From NCBI GenBank assembly GCA_023014335.1, contig JAECYW010000014.1:868001-932000 (forward strand): 64,000 nt of DNA, given 5' to 3'. Within the stretch, counting starts at the first letter, position 1. Each line of letters starts with the position of its first letter. A model generated the notes under the pieces. The model did not search any database, was not told where the DNA came from, and worked only from the letters and a program-made list of their open reading frames with translations. The DNA is from Galerina marginata (lineage: Eukaryota > Basidiomycota > Agaricomycetes > Agaricales > Galerinaceae). Below are positions 26,442 through 38,389 of this stretch, one piece after another. The position numbers were made by a program, and so were the translations under genes.

Positions 26442-27600
26442 TTACCTGCGCTCTCCGAAGTCACCCAGTCCTGGGATGATGTACGCCTTGTCGTTGAGGC
26501 CTTCGTCGATCCAGCCAGTTATCTAAGTTGCAAGGTGTTGGTCTATGCATGACGGAGGCGAGATAAACGACGCACGACTTTGAGAGAAGGGAACCGCGAG
26601 CAGAAGGTAGTCAGGCCTTCAGGAGCTGCGATCTTCGCGGAATACGATTAGACAAGGGGAATCGGGTGAATAAGTATACAAACAAGGTTTATGAAGATGA
26701 TGCGTTCCTCGGGTACTCCATGCTCCATGAGCACCTCGACGGCCTTCATAGCAGAGCCTCCTGTGGCTTGAATAACATGCATATGATAATCAGGCCCAAT
26801 AATTTATGAAGATGAACCTACCGAGCATAGGATCGAGGAGAAGCACATAACGGGATGCAATATCTTGCGGGAACTTTCTATCATTCAATCATCGATTCGA
26901 TCTCTGCCAAGGATTCTGCAAACCTTCGAGTAGAAAAGCTTGGGCAGGGCAGTCTCCTCGTCCTATTAAGTACCGCGTCAGAAATGGTTAATTTCCTTCT
27001 CACTGCGAGGGCGGAGCGCCATACCCTTTGAATGAGGATCTTGCCGATCCTTACACTTCTGCATACTTCTCGTAGCCCCGCTTCCATTGCCTATTGAGCT
27101 GGATAAGACAGGAAAGCGGAAGGCGTGTGTCAAGACATGCCTCTCCAGCGCGAAGAATCGATACACCGCAGATTTTTCCTTCAAACCCCACACCATGGTA
27201 CGTAGCTCCCTGTTATCGAAAAAGCAGATTTATCAGATTCCCTATTATTGCCGTATAGTCCATCCATGCCCAAACTCTTCGAACCCCCAAAATTCACAGC
27301 TATGGAAACACGAACAATCTTGGATCACAGATTACTCACAGTGGGTGTCTCTACCGTCTTGGCCACGACAGGTAAGTGATTCAAGCCTTCCTCCACGAGC
27401 AACCTGATTATGCGATCTGAATAAAACAAAAAATCTCCACGAGAGGTTTCCTTGTTTCTGATAATGGTGTACAATGCCTCGAGTTGAGCAGTTTGTGGGA
27501 GGGTGAACACAGATGACGGCAACGGATTAAGATGCGACAAGTTGGTGTTGCGAATCTGGGCTGGTTGAGGAGGCGGCAAAGGAGTTGCGTCCGACGCCAT
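26442..27600 (-). CDS. FUR1: Uracil phosphoribosyltransferase (pyrimidine salvage)
   Basis: Converts uracil and PRPP to UMP in the cytosol; yeast Fur1 is the reference. The ATG at 27600 gives a Pro-rich start, then an N-terminal segment around LPQTAQLEALYTIIRNK and FLFYSDRIIRLLVEEGL. Downstream exons carry GEAMEAGLREVC (about 27055-27090), DEETALPKLFYSKFPQDI (about 26860-26955), the PRPP-loop motif LLLDPMLATGGSA (about 26750-26850, split by introns), HGVPEERIIFINL and the uracil-binding C-terminus IIPGLGDFGER. Stop at 26442-26444. About six short introns; no defect seen. Confidence 0.9.
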
Positions 27601-28083
27601 TTCAAATGATATGGAAAGCGAGGGTAGATTTTTAGGACAAAAAGAGGCGTATAAGAGGATCTCAAGCGCGACACATGCTGGTCGTGTGCAACGACCTAAT
27701 CAGCATTGGCCGCATGCCAACCTGCCAAAAATGACTGGCTGTCCTCACACTCTTCTTCCTCAACCACGACCCATCTAAGCGACTCTATTGAATGACCCAC
27801 CCTGGTGGACCAGTCGAGGCTCAAGTGACTGTCTACGTCAATAATTATCGACAACGAGTACGTAGGAAGGACGAGGACTCGGTCATGTTGCACCAGGACA
27901 GGGGCTATCTATGCAGTACGTAACACTCAAAAAAGTTAACCAGGATTCTAATGAGCGCGGAAAAAGCGCATATATGCAGTATTCAGACGTAAAATCGTAC
28001 CTCATCGTCGTCCTTCAGGCTCTAACGCCCGCATTGCAAGTCTATGGACTCCTTTGCCTCGACTTTCCTGGGGCTCTCCTCGG
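27601..28083. other. Intergenic, upstream of uracil phosphoribosyltransferase
   Basis: About 480 bp. Minus-strand promoter of the salvage gene; no ORF or repeat supported. Confidence 0.5.
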
Positions 28084-29410
28084 CTAATACCCCATCTCGT
28101 GAAGGGCGACCTCTAATTCCAGGGGTAGTGATTTCAGCAAAGGAATCCTATTTGTCTCGGTCGCTTCCCAGCCCAATCGTTTTAACCGTTGTGGTTCAAC
28201 TCGATTGTTGCCTCCTAAGACACGCCAACCAGCTGTCGAACTCGATTTTCAGCGGTCGACTCATAATAGTGTTGTTCTTGGACTTACATTCACCATATAT
28301 GTCCGCGACGGAGGAGGGCAAAGGCTGCGATCCACCTCGCGTATAAATGCCTTTACCAAACATGATCTACATTTGAGAATGTTCTTCAGAATAGGCATCG
28401 AACCAGGCAAGGCATGAAGAATTACGTCGCCAATAACGGTACTAATTTCTCCGAAAGTAACGTAAGGTGCGTCGCTCACGAGGAAATCTAGATTTTGGAC
28501 CACATTAATGACCAGGCATATAGACAATGCCATAGTTCTGACGTACAGTGTCCTTCGGCGCCTTCATCTGCTCTCCCTGCAACTGCTGCCTCGAGGATCA
28601 TCAAAATTGCGTTTGCACAATCTTTGACATGGATATTGCGCATGGAATTATAACCTGGACCCCACGTTCCTGCATATTTTAGGGCTCTGGAGGCTCCTAG
28701 GAATGCTCGAATGGCAGACGTTGTCTTTGACATCCCTGTCGAATCACATCAGGTCACTGGAGGTTCGGTACTCAGAACGTTCCACACCTTCTCCCAGGCC
28801 GTAAACCCAACCTGGATAGGCCATGATGGTCCGTACAGGATTTTCTTTCCTCACCCCAGCCTCGGCGACAAGCATATCGCAGTGCACGTGCGGATTGTCG
28901 GGAGGTACCTGGTCAAGGCTGAATCCGATGTCAGTGTATCGCGGAATGTTGTCCTCATCAATAAGCTCTCCTCTTGCGTTGTCGCTGGCCATTCCTAAAC
29001 CTGATAAATGGATGTATAATGGAGGATCGCCCGGTCTGTCCTCGGATTGCTGCCCAAGCCCATCCAGGATCGCTGTTATCGATCGTCATTTACATTGTCA
29101 AACCTGCTCAGCAATGTGGTCTGCTCTCACCTTCGATGCATTCATAATGATCTGGGCTTGCGCAGTTGATGACATACTTTGCTCTGGCCGCCTCTTCTTC
29201 GATCAAATCGCTATCATCTAGGTTTCCTTCGACGATTGTTAAATCTTGATAGATGCTCTTCAACTTTGCTTCTTTCCATGGACTGAGATTCCGGACCAGT
29301 GCAACCACATGAAAACGCGCAGGCCGGCGGCTTAGCAGGAAAAGAAACTGCGATCCTAAGTAGCCTGTGGCCCCCAATAGGAAGATGGTGTTTTGAACAT
29401 TTGGCGCCAT
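28084..29410 (-). CDS. NAD(P)-binding Rossmann-fold reductase/epimerase-like protein (atypical SDR)
   Basis: Soluble oxidoreductase of the extended/atypical SDR type; substrate unknown. The ATG at 29410 is preferred because FLLGATGYLGSQFLFLL follows within a few residues, giving the GxxGxxG dinucleotide motif at about 29345-29380. Further parts: a VVALVRNL strand, INCASPDHYE, HLSGLGMASDN, an RTIMAYPGWVYGLGEG segment (28790-28840) where the active-site Tyr would be expected, IHVKDCANAILMILEAA (28585-28640), and a C-terminus ending LPLELEVALHEMGY. Four to five short introns. It is divergent from the DUF6534 gene over about 570 bp. Confidence 0.75.
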
Positions 29411-29981
29411 TGGTTGAGCAGACGAGGCCGCTGAGGGTACAGGTAAATTTCCCAATTCTTTCGAGCCACAATTGTGGGAATTCGGGCCCCGTCAGTGGAG
29501 TCCGAAGATCTGATCTTTGCAGTTCTTTCCCATACACTCAATATTGAATTTATCTAAGGAGGATCATTGGAAGCAGGTCATCCTCATACAGCATAAATAT
29601 TGCCGTATTCACGGCCTGGAGTTCTCCCTCACCGCCAATAACTCACAGATCCAATAGAAGAATAAACGGATTAAATAGAATCGACCCTGCGATACCTTTT
29701 CCGTCTTTATAGAGAGATCCTAATCAGCCAGTAGGGTCGGCTTCAGCGGCTTCACCTCCACAGGGTCTTGGCTACGAACTTCTAACTACTTCGGGCATGA
29801 TGTGCTTCAAACCTCGATCTTAACTCAAAAAGGCATTAGAAAGGGTGTCATCTCCAGGCGACATAAGGATGGAGCCTAAAAGGACAGGTATCAAGCGGGC
29901 GCCTGGATAGAGCATTCCCCATCTTTTCCTGCCTTCCCCACCACAAAAGTTTGCCCTTTGCGTTTGGCTTTTCTCGTGGCG
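29411..29981. promoter_or_regulatory. Divergent intergenic region (reductase / DUF6534)
   Basis: About 570 bp that must hold both promoters. No clear TATA pair or ORF was recognised. Confidence 0.4.
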
Positions 29982-31670
29982 ATGGGACAATACGATAACG
30001 TGCTAGGTAAGTGTAGTCACATTTCGATATGATTCGGGGGGTAGATCTATAACCTGGAGTTTGTTAGGTCCTGTGGTTCTTGCTGTGTTCAGTACGTGAA
30101 AACTTCCCGGCGCTCAGCAGACCAACGTCCTGATCGATTATAGTCAATACCTACCTCTCTGGCCTCGTTGGATTTCAATATGTCACATACCAAAATATCA
30201 GTGCGTTGGTCGTTTTTCTGCGGAATATTGGTGATCAACCCATGCACCACGTCAGAGTTCAAGGATTCCTGGAGTATCAAGTGTGTCCTCCCTTGCCCTT
30301 ATCATTGTCTCGATGCTCATATGGCTGAACCCTCAGATCTATAGTCATTGGTTTATGTCTCATCGATGTATTCCAAGTTCTTGTGTAGGAGCTCATCCAA
30401 CTCTTTTATTTTATGGCACTTACTCCGTGATATGTAGGGCAATATATATGGCGTGGGTCTACTGGTGCGTTGAATAACCTCCTGGCGAGCGGGTTCATAT
30501 AATTATATTACAGCGTTGCCAATTACGTTAACCCCACGGCCATGGACCATGGTGCGTTCATGTCTGATTTTATGAATGAAGCTGCATTTACAGAAGATGA
30601 TATATTTTCTAGTTTCCCTATGGACGTACACCGTCATACCGCTCTGTAACGCTCTTTCTGGAGTGATCGCTCATTCATTCCTGGCGTACAGGCATGTGTC
30701 TGGCACTGCTTGAACCACAAAATATATTGGACTGAATAGTTATGCAGATTGTCGGCGCTGACGAAAAGGAAAATATTTCCTGTCATGGTTGGCATTTTCA
30801 CTTTCGCTGCCTTCGTTCTTGGCACATTCTCTGGGATATATGGAACCGCCCGGCAGGTTTCCATGAATTCTTCGTGAGATCACGCTCGCTTTTTGGTCGT
30901 CGGCTTTGTTGAACTGAAAATTTGCATTTCAGCCTGTCCCATGTTGCCCTTTATCGGTATCTTGTCGTGTGCTGGCTTTCCGTTCAAACCTATTTAGATG
31001 TCATGATATCGGGTAAGTCATAGCGGTCCGCTATGCTAAGATCTCTATTAATCCTGTGTCTTCAGCGAGTCTTATATATGGCCTCTTGCGAGGTGGAAGG
31101 GAGTCTATCGACCGCTCTAACTCGCGACTGAGCCAGGCAGTAGACAGCCTTGTCCAAACAGGCACTTTCAGTGCTTTGTTCTCAGTTTCTGCTCTGGTCT
31201 TCTTCCTCCTATCTTCTACAACCAACATATACGTTGTATTTTTGTTGCCTTTGGGGAGGCTATATTCGAACGTGAGCGCCGGGAGGTTTCTCTGAATTGA
31301 AATGAGCGGCGATTCTGACGTCTGTTTGCCTAGTCTGTTCTTAGCACTCTCATCACCCGAGAGGCCCCGATGCCCCTGCTCAGCAGTCAGATCATCTCCG
31401 AGGTAAGCAGACAGTCAATATCGTCGAACACCCGATGGGTACTTATATCAGTCTTGGACTCAGGGCACGAAGGATATCTGGGCCAGAAGACGGACCCGCA
31501 ATCAAAGCTTCAGCCTGATCCAAATCAGAACGGATCGAGAAGTCATTGTCGACAACGGCGACTCGAATTATGTCGAAAGGCATTCTTCACGTCGGACCTC
31601 GGATGTCGAGCAGAGCGACTCGGACGACAAAAGGCGCCTGGAAAAGATCCCTGAAATAGTTGTTCAATAA
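29982..31670 (+). CDS. DUF6534-type seven-TM membrane protein
   Basis: Integral membrane protein of a basidiomycete-expanded family of unknown function. The ATG at 29982 gives MGQYDNVLGP, the usual family opening, followed by NTYLSGLVGFQYVTYQ (about 30148-30195). Later exons give VIGLCLIDVFQVL, CVANYVNPTAMDH, SLWTYTVIPLCNALSGVIA (30615-30670), LTKRKIFPVMVGIFTFAAF (30755-30820), LVVCWLSVQTYLDVMIS, and the conserved last TM pair (31130-31270), ending with a charged hydrophilic tail and stop at 31668-31670. One intron near 30692 requires a GC donor. Exons between 30200 and 30560 are very short and the least certain part of the model. Confidence 0.72.
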
Positions 31671-31938
31671 GCTTTTCCCGACTTTGAATTTAGGTTCACT
31701 ACATTACATTCGTTTATTCGACCATCCTTTGATATGCGTTATGCATGCACTGTATATTCGATGTCATCCTTCCGCAGATATGGAGCTACAAAATATTAAA
31801 AAGGTATTTTACACTTGTAGAACATCCAGACTCGGATTTTAAGTGTAACTACAGGGACCGTCTTGATAGTAAGGGTAATAGAAAGACGTGCAATATATAA
31901 CGGCGACGAGACAAGGCGGCGACAAGAGAAGAAACAAA

Positions 31939-34488
31939 TTAATCACTGTCACTGTCGCTATCACTGTCTTCCTTGTCATCGTCTGTGCTGCTCTCCTCGT
32001 CACTCTCGTCTTCATCACCTCCAATCTCGCGTTTCTTCGTCTTGCCTCCGCGCATAGCAGCCATCTGTCCTGCGATCGTGTCTTCGTCCGGTTCTGAGAT
32101 CTCGTCCTCCGACGGCTGGCCATCGACCGCCGGTGGGTCTTCAATTTTGAGCTGAAGAAAGCATTAGTCGTCCTCCCAGTGCAATAAGAAAGGAGGCGAA
32201 ACGCACCGAAATATCCCTCACAACCTCCTCTCCCACAAACGTGTCGCTGACCACGTACACCTTCCACGTGAACAGGCCTGTGTTTGGTGGTCCCTGGAAC
32301 TGGATCTTGTACGCCCGGTAGTCCCTGTCTTCAGCTGGCCGGGAGTACGGCACATCCGTGATCTTTATAGGCGGCACGACGACGCGGTTGGATTTATCGT
32401 CGGCGAGGACGATCCACCAAGAAGGTTTGCGGGTCTTAAGAATTCAAAGATTAGTCAGATTAAAAGTTCAAACTAAAGAAGGAACAGGCCTTACTCCAGG
32501 CCAGAAAGGCGCATGCGCGGTGGCTGCGCTGGCCTGCGACTGTACTGAAGCTGGTAGTTCCTCCGCATCTAAACGCGATGCCAAGAATTTCTCGTCGATC
32601 TCTTCCTCAACCTGCACAGCCTTTTTCTTCTCGTCGACGGTTAGCTCTTCCTCCTTGGCTTCTGACCCAGCGCCAGGTGGAGATATCCGTAGTTTCACGA
32701 GAAGGTAGATGATCGATGACGGTGTGACGATACGTTCCCCGATGACTACAGAACGCGTCGGAATGAGGGAATTTTTCATTAGATAAACGAAGGACACACC
32801 TTTGAAACTCGCATCGACGATGTCCACCCGACCCCACTTCTCCAACGCCTTCTTAACATCCGCTGCCCTCGGGTCGTCCTTTGCTTCAAGAGAACGCAGA
32901 ACGTCTGTCAAATCCTTTGCCTTTGGCGCTACCTCTGAAATATTTTCTGAGCTGATACCAGGCAGCTGCGCGAACCGCAGACGTTCCGAGGCGTTCAGCG
33001 GGAGAGCTTGTGCGAATAACGAGTACAGACGCATGATGGCCAGTGTGGGCAGGAGCCATGTCCGTGCCACCGAGACGTTGAGCAGAGCACTGAGAAGGAG
33101 CGGTGTTTGCAGTAGGACCTCAGTTTGTTCTGTGTTCATGTGAGCTGAATAAATATGGTGGCATGACGGACATGACGTACTCTTCTTAAGCCCCGAATCT
33201 TTAACTTCCAGCCTCAACAGATGAGCGTACAGTAGCACAAGCGCCGTCTTGCGGGACTCGTGTAATTCTCCGTTATTGTCCTGAGTAAGCTTTCGTACTT
33301 CCGTCCATTTCGCGCCTTGTTTTTCTTCGATTGCTCTCTCCAGCTGCGCGAGTTCCGGACCGGCTTTAGACTTGCCAGCAGCCAGCTCCCATTGGTACGC
33401 CTTTCCAAGAGCCCCAATGCATTCCTCGATTGTAGACTCTTCCTTGATTGACTTGAAGAAAGCCGCCGCAGACTGCGCGTTGATCCCGTCTTTTGTCTTT
33501 TGTCGGTTACCGAACCACCACCGTCCCTAATGTAGAGTTAAGCATCAACTGGATGGGAATAGGGAGTGACGCACAACAAGAGCGGGAAGAGCACCACCGA
33601 AAACGAGGCCGTATGCTGCCAGAACCCATATCCTGTTCTTGCCTTCGATGATCCATTTAGGAAGTGCGATACCCATCGACGTGCTTTGTGGGCCGTCGGG
33701 GTGGTTGTATTTAATCCAGTTCTCCTTGATTCGCACGTCTGTCAGGCTGGTTTGAAGGAATTAGATTTTGTGCGGCACAAGGAAACGAAATGAAGACTGA
33801 CGATTTGTAGGCTTTGGTGAGTTGGACGAAACGGTCTTGGATGGCTTCAATGGTGAGGTTGGCGGTCGTTTTCACTTTATCGGGATGGCTGGAGTAAGGA
33901 GCTGAGTTTTCTACAAGGATTTCCAAGACGACGTTGGCACGTACTACATCTTTGAGAGCTTTTTGAAGTGAGATTTGATGTCTTTTTCTTCTGTATTCTG
34001 TGTATGGAGTCAGAACTCGGAACTTTGATTTCAGATGAATGCACGAACGGTGCTGATGCCCAGAATTTCGAATGGGTTGTAGATCTTGTTTTCGACCTTC
34101 AATAGCGACACTCTATAGCACACGAACGCGAACAAAGACCAGCCTCCGACCAAGAAATAAGTCCTACGAGGTTTACATTAGCATTTACGCACAATAAAGC
34201 AAGAAAACCAACCTTCGTGTAAGGTTGGGATTAAATATTGATCCTCCTTCTAACTTGCTGATCGTCTTACGCTGCTCAATGCATAGCGTACACTGGCACC
34301 CATCGCTGACTTTCTTGCCTGGAAAGTAGTTTGATCAGTAAATACCTCAGCATGCAATTGAAAAATTAAAGCTCACCAGAACTCTTTGTAATTGATGATA
34401 TTGTTAATGGGACGAGAACCAAGGCAAGGAATGTAATAAGAAAGTACGCGGCCATGACTCCGGCTTCATCGTATTCGTAGGTCGCCAT
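31939..34488 (-). CDS. SEC63: SEC63, J-domain subunit of the ER protein translocon
   Basis: ER membrane protein that recruits Kar2/BiP to the Sec61 channel. The ATG at 34488 opens a first TM (YFLITFLALVLVPLTISSIT). A second TM lies near 34120-34170. The lumenal J-domain has FEILGIST and the HPD motif in HPDKVKTTANL, with an intron just before it (33900-33960). A third TM is at about 33580-33650. Two Sec63/Brl-type regions (32450-33480) follow, then a WKVYVVSDTFVGEEV strand region and a very acidic Asp/Ser C-terminus ending SDSDSD at 31939, the feature known to bind Sec62 in yeast. Eight or so short introns, no defect seen. Confidence 0.93.
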
Positions 34489-34965
34489 TTTGGCCGAATT
34501 TTAGGAGCTGGCTCTCAAGCCTCTAGAGGGTTTCTAGATGACGAGTAAATTCCAAGGGCTTGGTTTTTCGGAAGGAAATATTTAAAGGGAATTTGAAGGG
34601 AACAAGCAGCGACGTGTCCGCTGAGCTGGCGAAATCGAAATCTAAAGCACTTGTGACACAGAGCATGACGTGACAAACATCGCGGCCACGTGACTAATTA
34701 CCTTCAAGCTTGAAATTGAGGTTGGCAAAACTTACACACTAACCACAACCACCAATGGCACCATCACCATGGCATACAGTGCTTGTTCCAAGTTTTTTGA
34801 AACCGAAATTCAGCCTACTCTAGCGGGTTTTCTATTCTTTTCCCAATTTCTACTTGATCCTCTGGCAATCCGTTGGACTGACTCAGACCACAAGTTCTAA
34901 GTTTGTTGCAAGTGCGCTTCACTTCTATTTTTTGTTGTCTTACCTTTTTCTCTTCCGATAGTGAC
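34489..34965. other. Intergenic, upstream of SEC63
   Basis: About 475 bp with the SEC63 promoter on the minus strand. No gene recognised. Confidence 0.5.
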
Positions 34966-35897
34966 CCCCATGACGTGGTGTAGCTTCGATAGTTCCTCTT
35001 CCATGCCGGCCTGTCTTCTGGCCCGACCTTGGTTGTTCGCTAGCACCACCATTTGGGAGGCGCGACCGGCCTGGAGGCATACTTAAAGCTCAAGGAACTG
35101 TCGGCAATCACCCGCTCCAGAATGTCTGGAAAGAAAAATAAACACTTCGAGGATATGTCGGGAGAACATCATACTCTTCGGCGGCGCAGGGTTTCCTAAT
35201 TACCTCGAATCTATGGAGGACGTGATCGAAAACAAGATTTCTCTTATCGAAAAGCTGGAGGTACCGAGTGGGGTGGTTAACGGAAGGTCGATCCAACAGG
35301 AAACATGGACCGTCAGAAGGACTAAAAGAGCCGGAGAGGAGACTGGAAGTGCCCAAGGCATTCTTCCAGGATGTTTCGACTCGCTGGGCCGCCCCAGAGA
35401 GCCGCGTTCTCGGCCATGTTATTCTTTTTCCTCCCATCAAATCTGGCTTTGGAAGCGAGGGTTGTACTGAGGACTGGGCTGTCATCGAGTCAGACCCTCA
35501 GACCCCTCTAAAGTGGACACAACCGATTTCAAGCTCGTAATTGAGGCTCAGAGGCACCATTTCGGACGACAAGATGCGAATCCAGTGCATATATGCGCCT
35601 ACACTTGTAACTGCGACAAATCTCCAAAGAAATCCTCTTGTGCGACTCAAAGTCTGGCGACTACTACTACTCGGAAAATGTGACTCAGATTCTGTTATTG
35701 TCGACGGTCGTGGACGTATTGGTGGCCTCCTAACTGGCGGTACTGGTACCCTCCCTTTTACAGACATCACCTATGCTAGATCCATTATCTTCCTCCTCAA
35801 GCGCATACAGGAAAGTGGACTTAACAAGCCTATGCCATTTTGGACCTTGCCACCTCGACGCATACATTTCCTCAAGATGACTGAATTCTTCACTTAA
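34966..35897 (+). pseudogene. Truncated trypsin-like-protease-type hypothetical gene of agaricomycetes
   Basis: Collinear pieces recall a common agaricomycete protein with a chymotrypsin-like core. They are a LKAQGT..LQNVW N-terminal scrap (about 35085-35130), ILFGGAGFPNYLESMEDVIE (35178-35235), FFQDVSTRWAAPESRVLGHV (35362-35420), FGSEGCTEDWAVIE (35452-35490), LRGTISDDKMR (35543-35575) and VIVDGRGRIGGLLTGG (35695-35745). Frames shift between pieces, and large parts of the expected protein are missing. The expected GDSGS active-site motif reads CDSDS at about 35682-35697. It is read as a dead copy. The family match is from memory of sequence patterns, not a search. Confidence 0.55.
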
Positions 35898-36576
35898 ACT
35901 GGAGGGTCACTTGCTTGACCCGGACGTGACACCACCTGAGCAGCGGCTAACTTTTCTAATCTATCCTTGCGGGAGGAGCTAGTGTAAGTTTTCACTGGTG
36001 TTTAATTGATGGAATTTAAGCACCAGTCCAGAATGTAATCTCGACCCCGATTGAACTCCAGTTCTCCAGTAGACCTATCGGCCTGGTCGTAACAGGAGTT
36101 TTCGACCATGGCTGAAATCCTATACCGGCTCTTCACATATACGAAGGAGCACTCCTTTAAGCAATATAAACCATATCCCGCTATCTCCTCAATGGTCTGG
36201 ACTACTGAATCACATAGTGGGTCGATGAGCGGAACAAGCCAGGACTCACATCCTGCATTCCCTGCTTCCCGAGTTTATTCTTACTGGTATTCCCTCCAGT
36301 TCGAATGGGGACAGCACTTTAAATAACCAAAGTTGATCAATTCCACCGAATCATAAGCACCTTCAAATTGCTTCAATGTGCTTCAACTGTGAAAAACGTC
36401 GGGCATTGCAACGTAGTACGTACGCGAGTGATCCGGTGGGGTTTGTGAATCCTTCCCAAAAAAGGAGAGAGCGGCTCACCGATCCCTGGTCACATGCCCC
36501 ATGACGATCAATAAATATCGTATCCCTCGCGTTTCTTCCCGTTCCTTCGTACCACGAACTGCACAAGAATATAACC
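35898..36576 (+). promoter_or_regulatory. Upstream region of FBA1
   Basis: About 680 bp without a supported gene. The last 84 bp (from 36493, CACATGCCCC, then ATCAATAAATAT and a CT-rich TTTCTTCCCGTTCC tract) are retained in front of FBA2. Everything upstream of that is absent from the second copy. Confidence 0.5.
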
Positions 36577-38310
36577 ATGGGTATCCTCGACATCGTTCCC
36601 GTAAGTCGCCTAGCTATCTCTTGTTGGATGCTTGCTGATAACACTTCCGGTGTCCGGTATTTAGGCTGGTGTTTTGACTGGCGATAACGTTCGTAAATTA
36701 TTTGACTATGCAAAAGAAAACAAGGTCCGAGGGTTTTTCACCAATTGGCTATGAACGCTGACTCGTTTTCTAGTTCGCTATTCCAGTAAGTCTAAACGCG
36801 CAGGGATCTAATCAGTGAATGACTCTTTCCAGGCAATCGTACGTCCTCACCCACCTCTTCCGAATATACCCACTGAGAGATCGCACCTAGAACGTAACAT
36901 CCACTTCCACCGCCAACGCCGTTCTCGAAGCCGCCCGGTGAGGAAATTTCACTCACTTTGCCGATCCCGTTATTTTTATCTTATCGCGATGGCAAGTGAC
37001 ATCAAATCTCCTATCATCATCCAAGTCTCCCAAGGCGGAAGCGCGTACTTTGCCGGCAAGGGGCTCTCGAACGAGAACCAGCAGGCGTCTATCCTTGGCG
37101 CGATCAGCGCCGCCCACCACGTTCGGTTGATGGCCAAGGCATATGGCGTGTACGTGTTTTCTATCTAATCTCTGCTTTGCTTTTCACGACCCACAAACGA
37201 CAAACATTTTCCAGCCCCGTCGTGATGCACAGCGACCACTGCGCCAAAAAGCTCCTCCCCTGGTTCGACGGCATGCTCGCCGCCGACGAAGCCTACTTCA
37301 AAGAACACCAAGAACCCCTCTTCTCCTCACACATGCTCGACCTCTCCGAAGAGCCCAAAGACGAAAACATCGCCATCTGCGCCAAATACTTCGCGCGCAT
37401 GGCACCCCTCGGGATCTGGCTCGAGATGGAGATCGGCATCACCGGCGGGGAGGAGGACGGGGTGGACAACACGGGCGTGGACAATGCGAGCTTGTACACC
37501 CAGCCGGAGGATATTTATGATGTGTATAAGGCGCTGAGTGCGATTGGCCCGAATTTTAGTATTGCGGCTGGGTTTGGGAACGTGCATGGGGTTTATAAAC
37601 CTGGAAATGTGAAGCTCCAACCTGGGCTTCTTGGGAAGCATCAGAAATATACTGCTGAGAAGTTGGGGAAGGATGGTTTGCCTTTGTATGCGTCTTTTTT
37701 TAAAATTTTTTTATTCGAGATGGGAAAGGGGCTTATTGTGGTTTTTAGGTACCTCGTCTTCCACGGTGGATCGGGTTCTACCAAGGAAGAAATCTCGACC
37801 GCCGTATCGAACGGTGTGATCAAGATGAACGTCGACACCGACACCCAGTTCGCCTATCTCGTCGGTATCAGGGTACGTTTCCTATTCCTCTCTCTTGCTC
37901 ACCTCTTACCGCCACCCCACTCACGATCTTGATCTTGATCTAGGACTTTGTCACGAAAAAGAAAGACTACCTCGCAACCCAAGTCGGCAACCCCGACGGT
38001 GCGGACAAGCCTAACAAGAAGGTAAGCTATCCCATCCTATCCCTCCTATCCCGCGACCACGTCGTTAAATTAAACTTTCCTCACAGTACTACGACCCCCG
38101 TGTATGGGTGCGTGAGGGCGAGAAGACGCTTTCTGAGCGCGTCAAGGAGGCTTGTAAGGATCTCGGGAACACCAATCGTCTGTAAGGCGGGAAGAGGAGC
38201 TCTGAATTGTAGAATAACATCGATCGAATCGGAAATGAAATTTTAATGGACGATTTTTTGTAGATCCTCGCTTTCTCTTCTCTTCTCTTCTGTGTGATTA
38301 AGTATATTAG
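36493..38310 (+). repeat. Duplicated FBA block, copy 1
   Basis: Homologous to 53111-54890. Similarity starts at CACATGCCC in the promoter and runs past the stop through GAATTGTAGAATAACAT and TTAATGGAC to about GTGTG.TTAAGTA. Coding parts are near-identical; introns and the 3' flank are more diverged. Confidence 0.85.
36577..38185 (+). CDS. FBA1: Fructose-bisphosphate aldolase, class II (intact copy)
   Basis: Zn-dependent glycolytic and gluconeogenic aldolase that splits fructose-1,6-bisphosphate. The ATG at 36577 gives MGILDIVP and then very small exons (AGVLTGDNV, FAIPAI, NVTSTSTANAVLEAAR), a pattern usual for basidiomycete FBA. Key sites are VMHSDHCAKKLLPWFDG with the Asp/His pair (37222-37275), the acidic EMEIGITGGEEDG, GNVHGVYKPGN with a Zn-ligand His (37580-37610), and LVFHGGSGSTKEE with another (37757-37795). 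Stop at 38183-38185. About nine introns. It forms, with block X1, the unit that recurs in permuted order at 50.5-54.9 kb. Confidence 0.95.
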
Positions 38311-38389
38311 GTGGTTCAGAGTGCTGTTACGCTGCAGCGCTGACTGACACTCTTTGTCATTCCACAGGCAAAAACTCGCGCCAGCTTGC

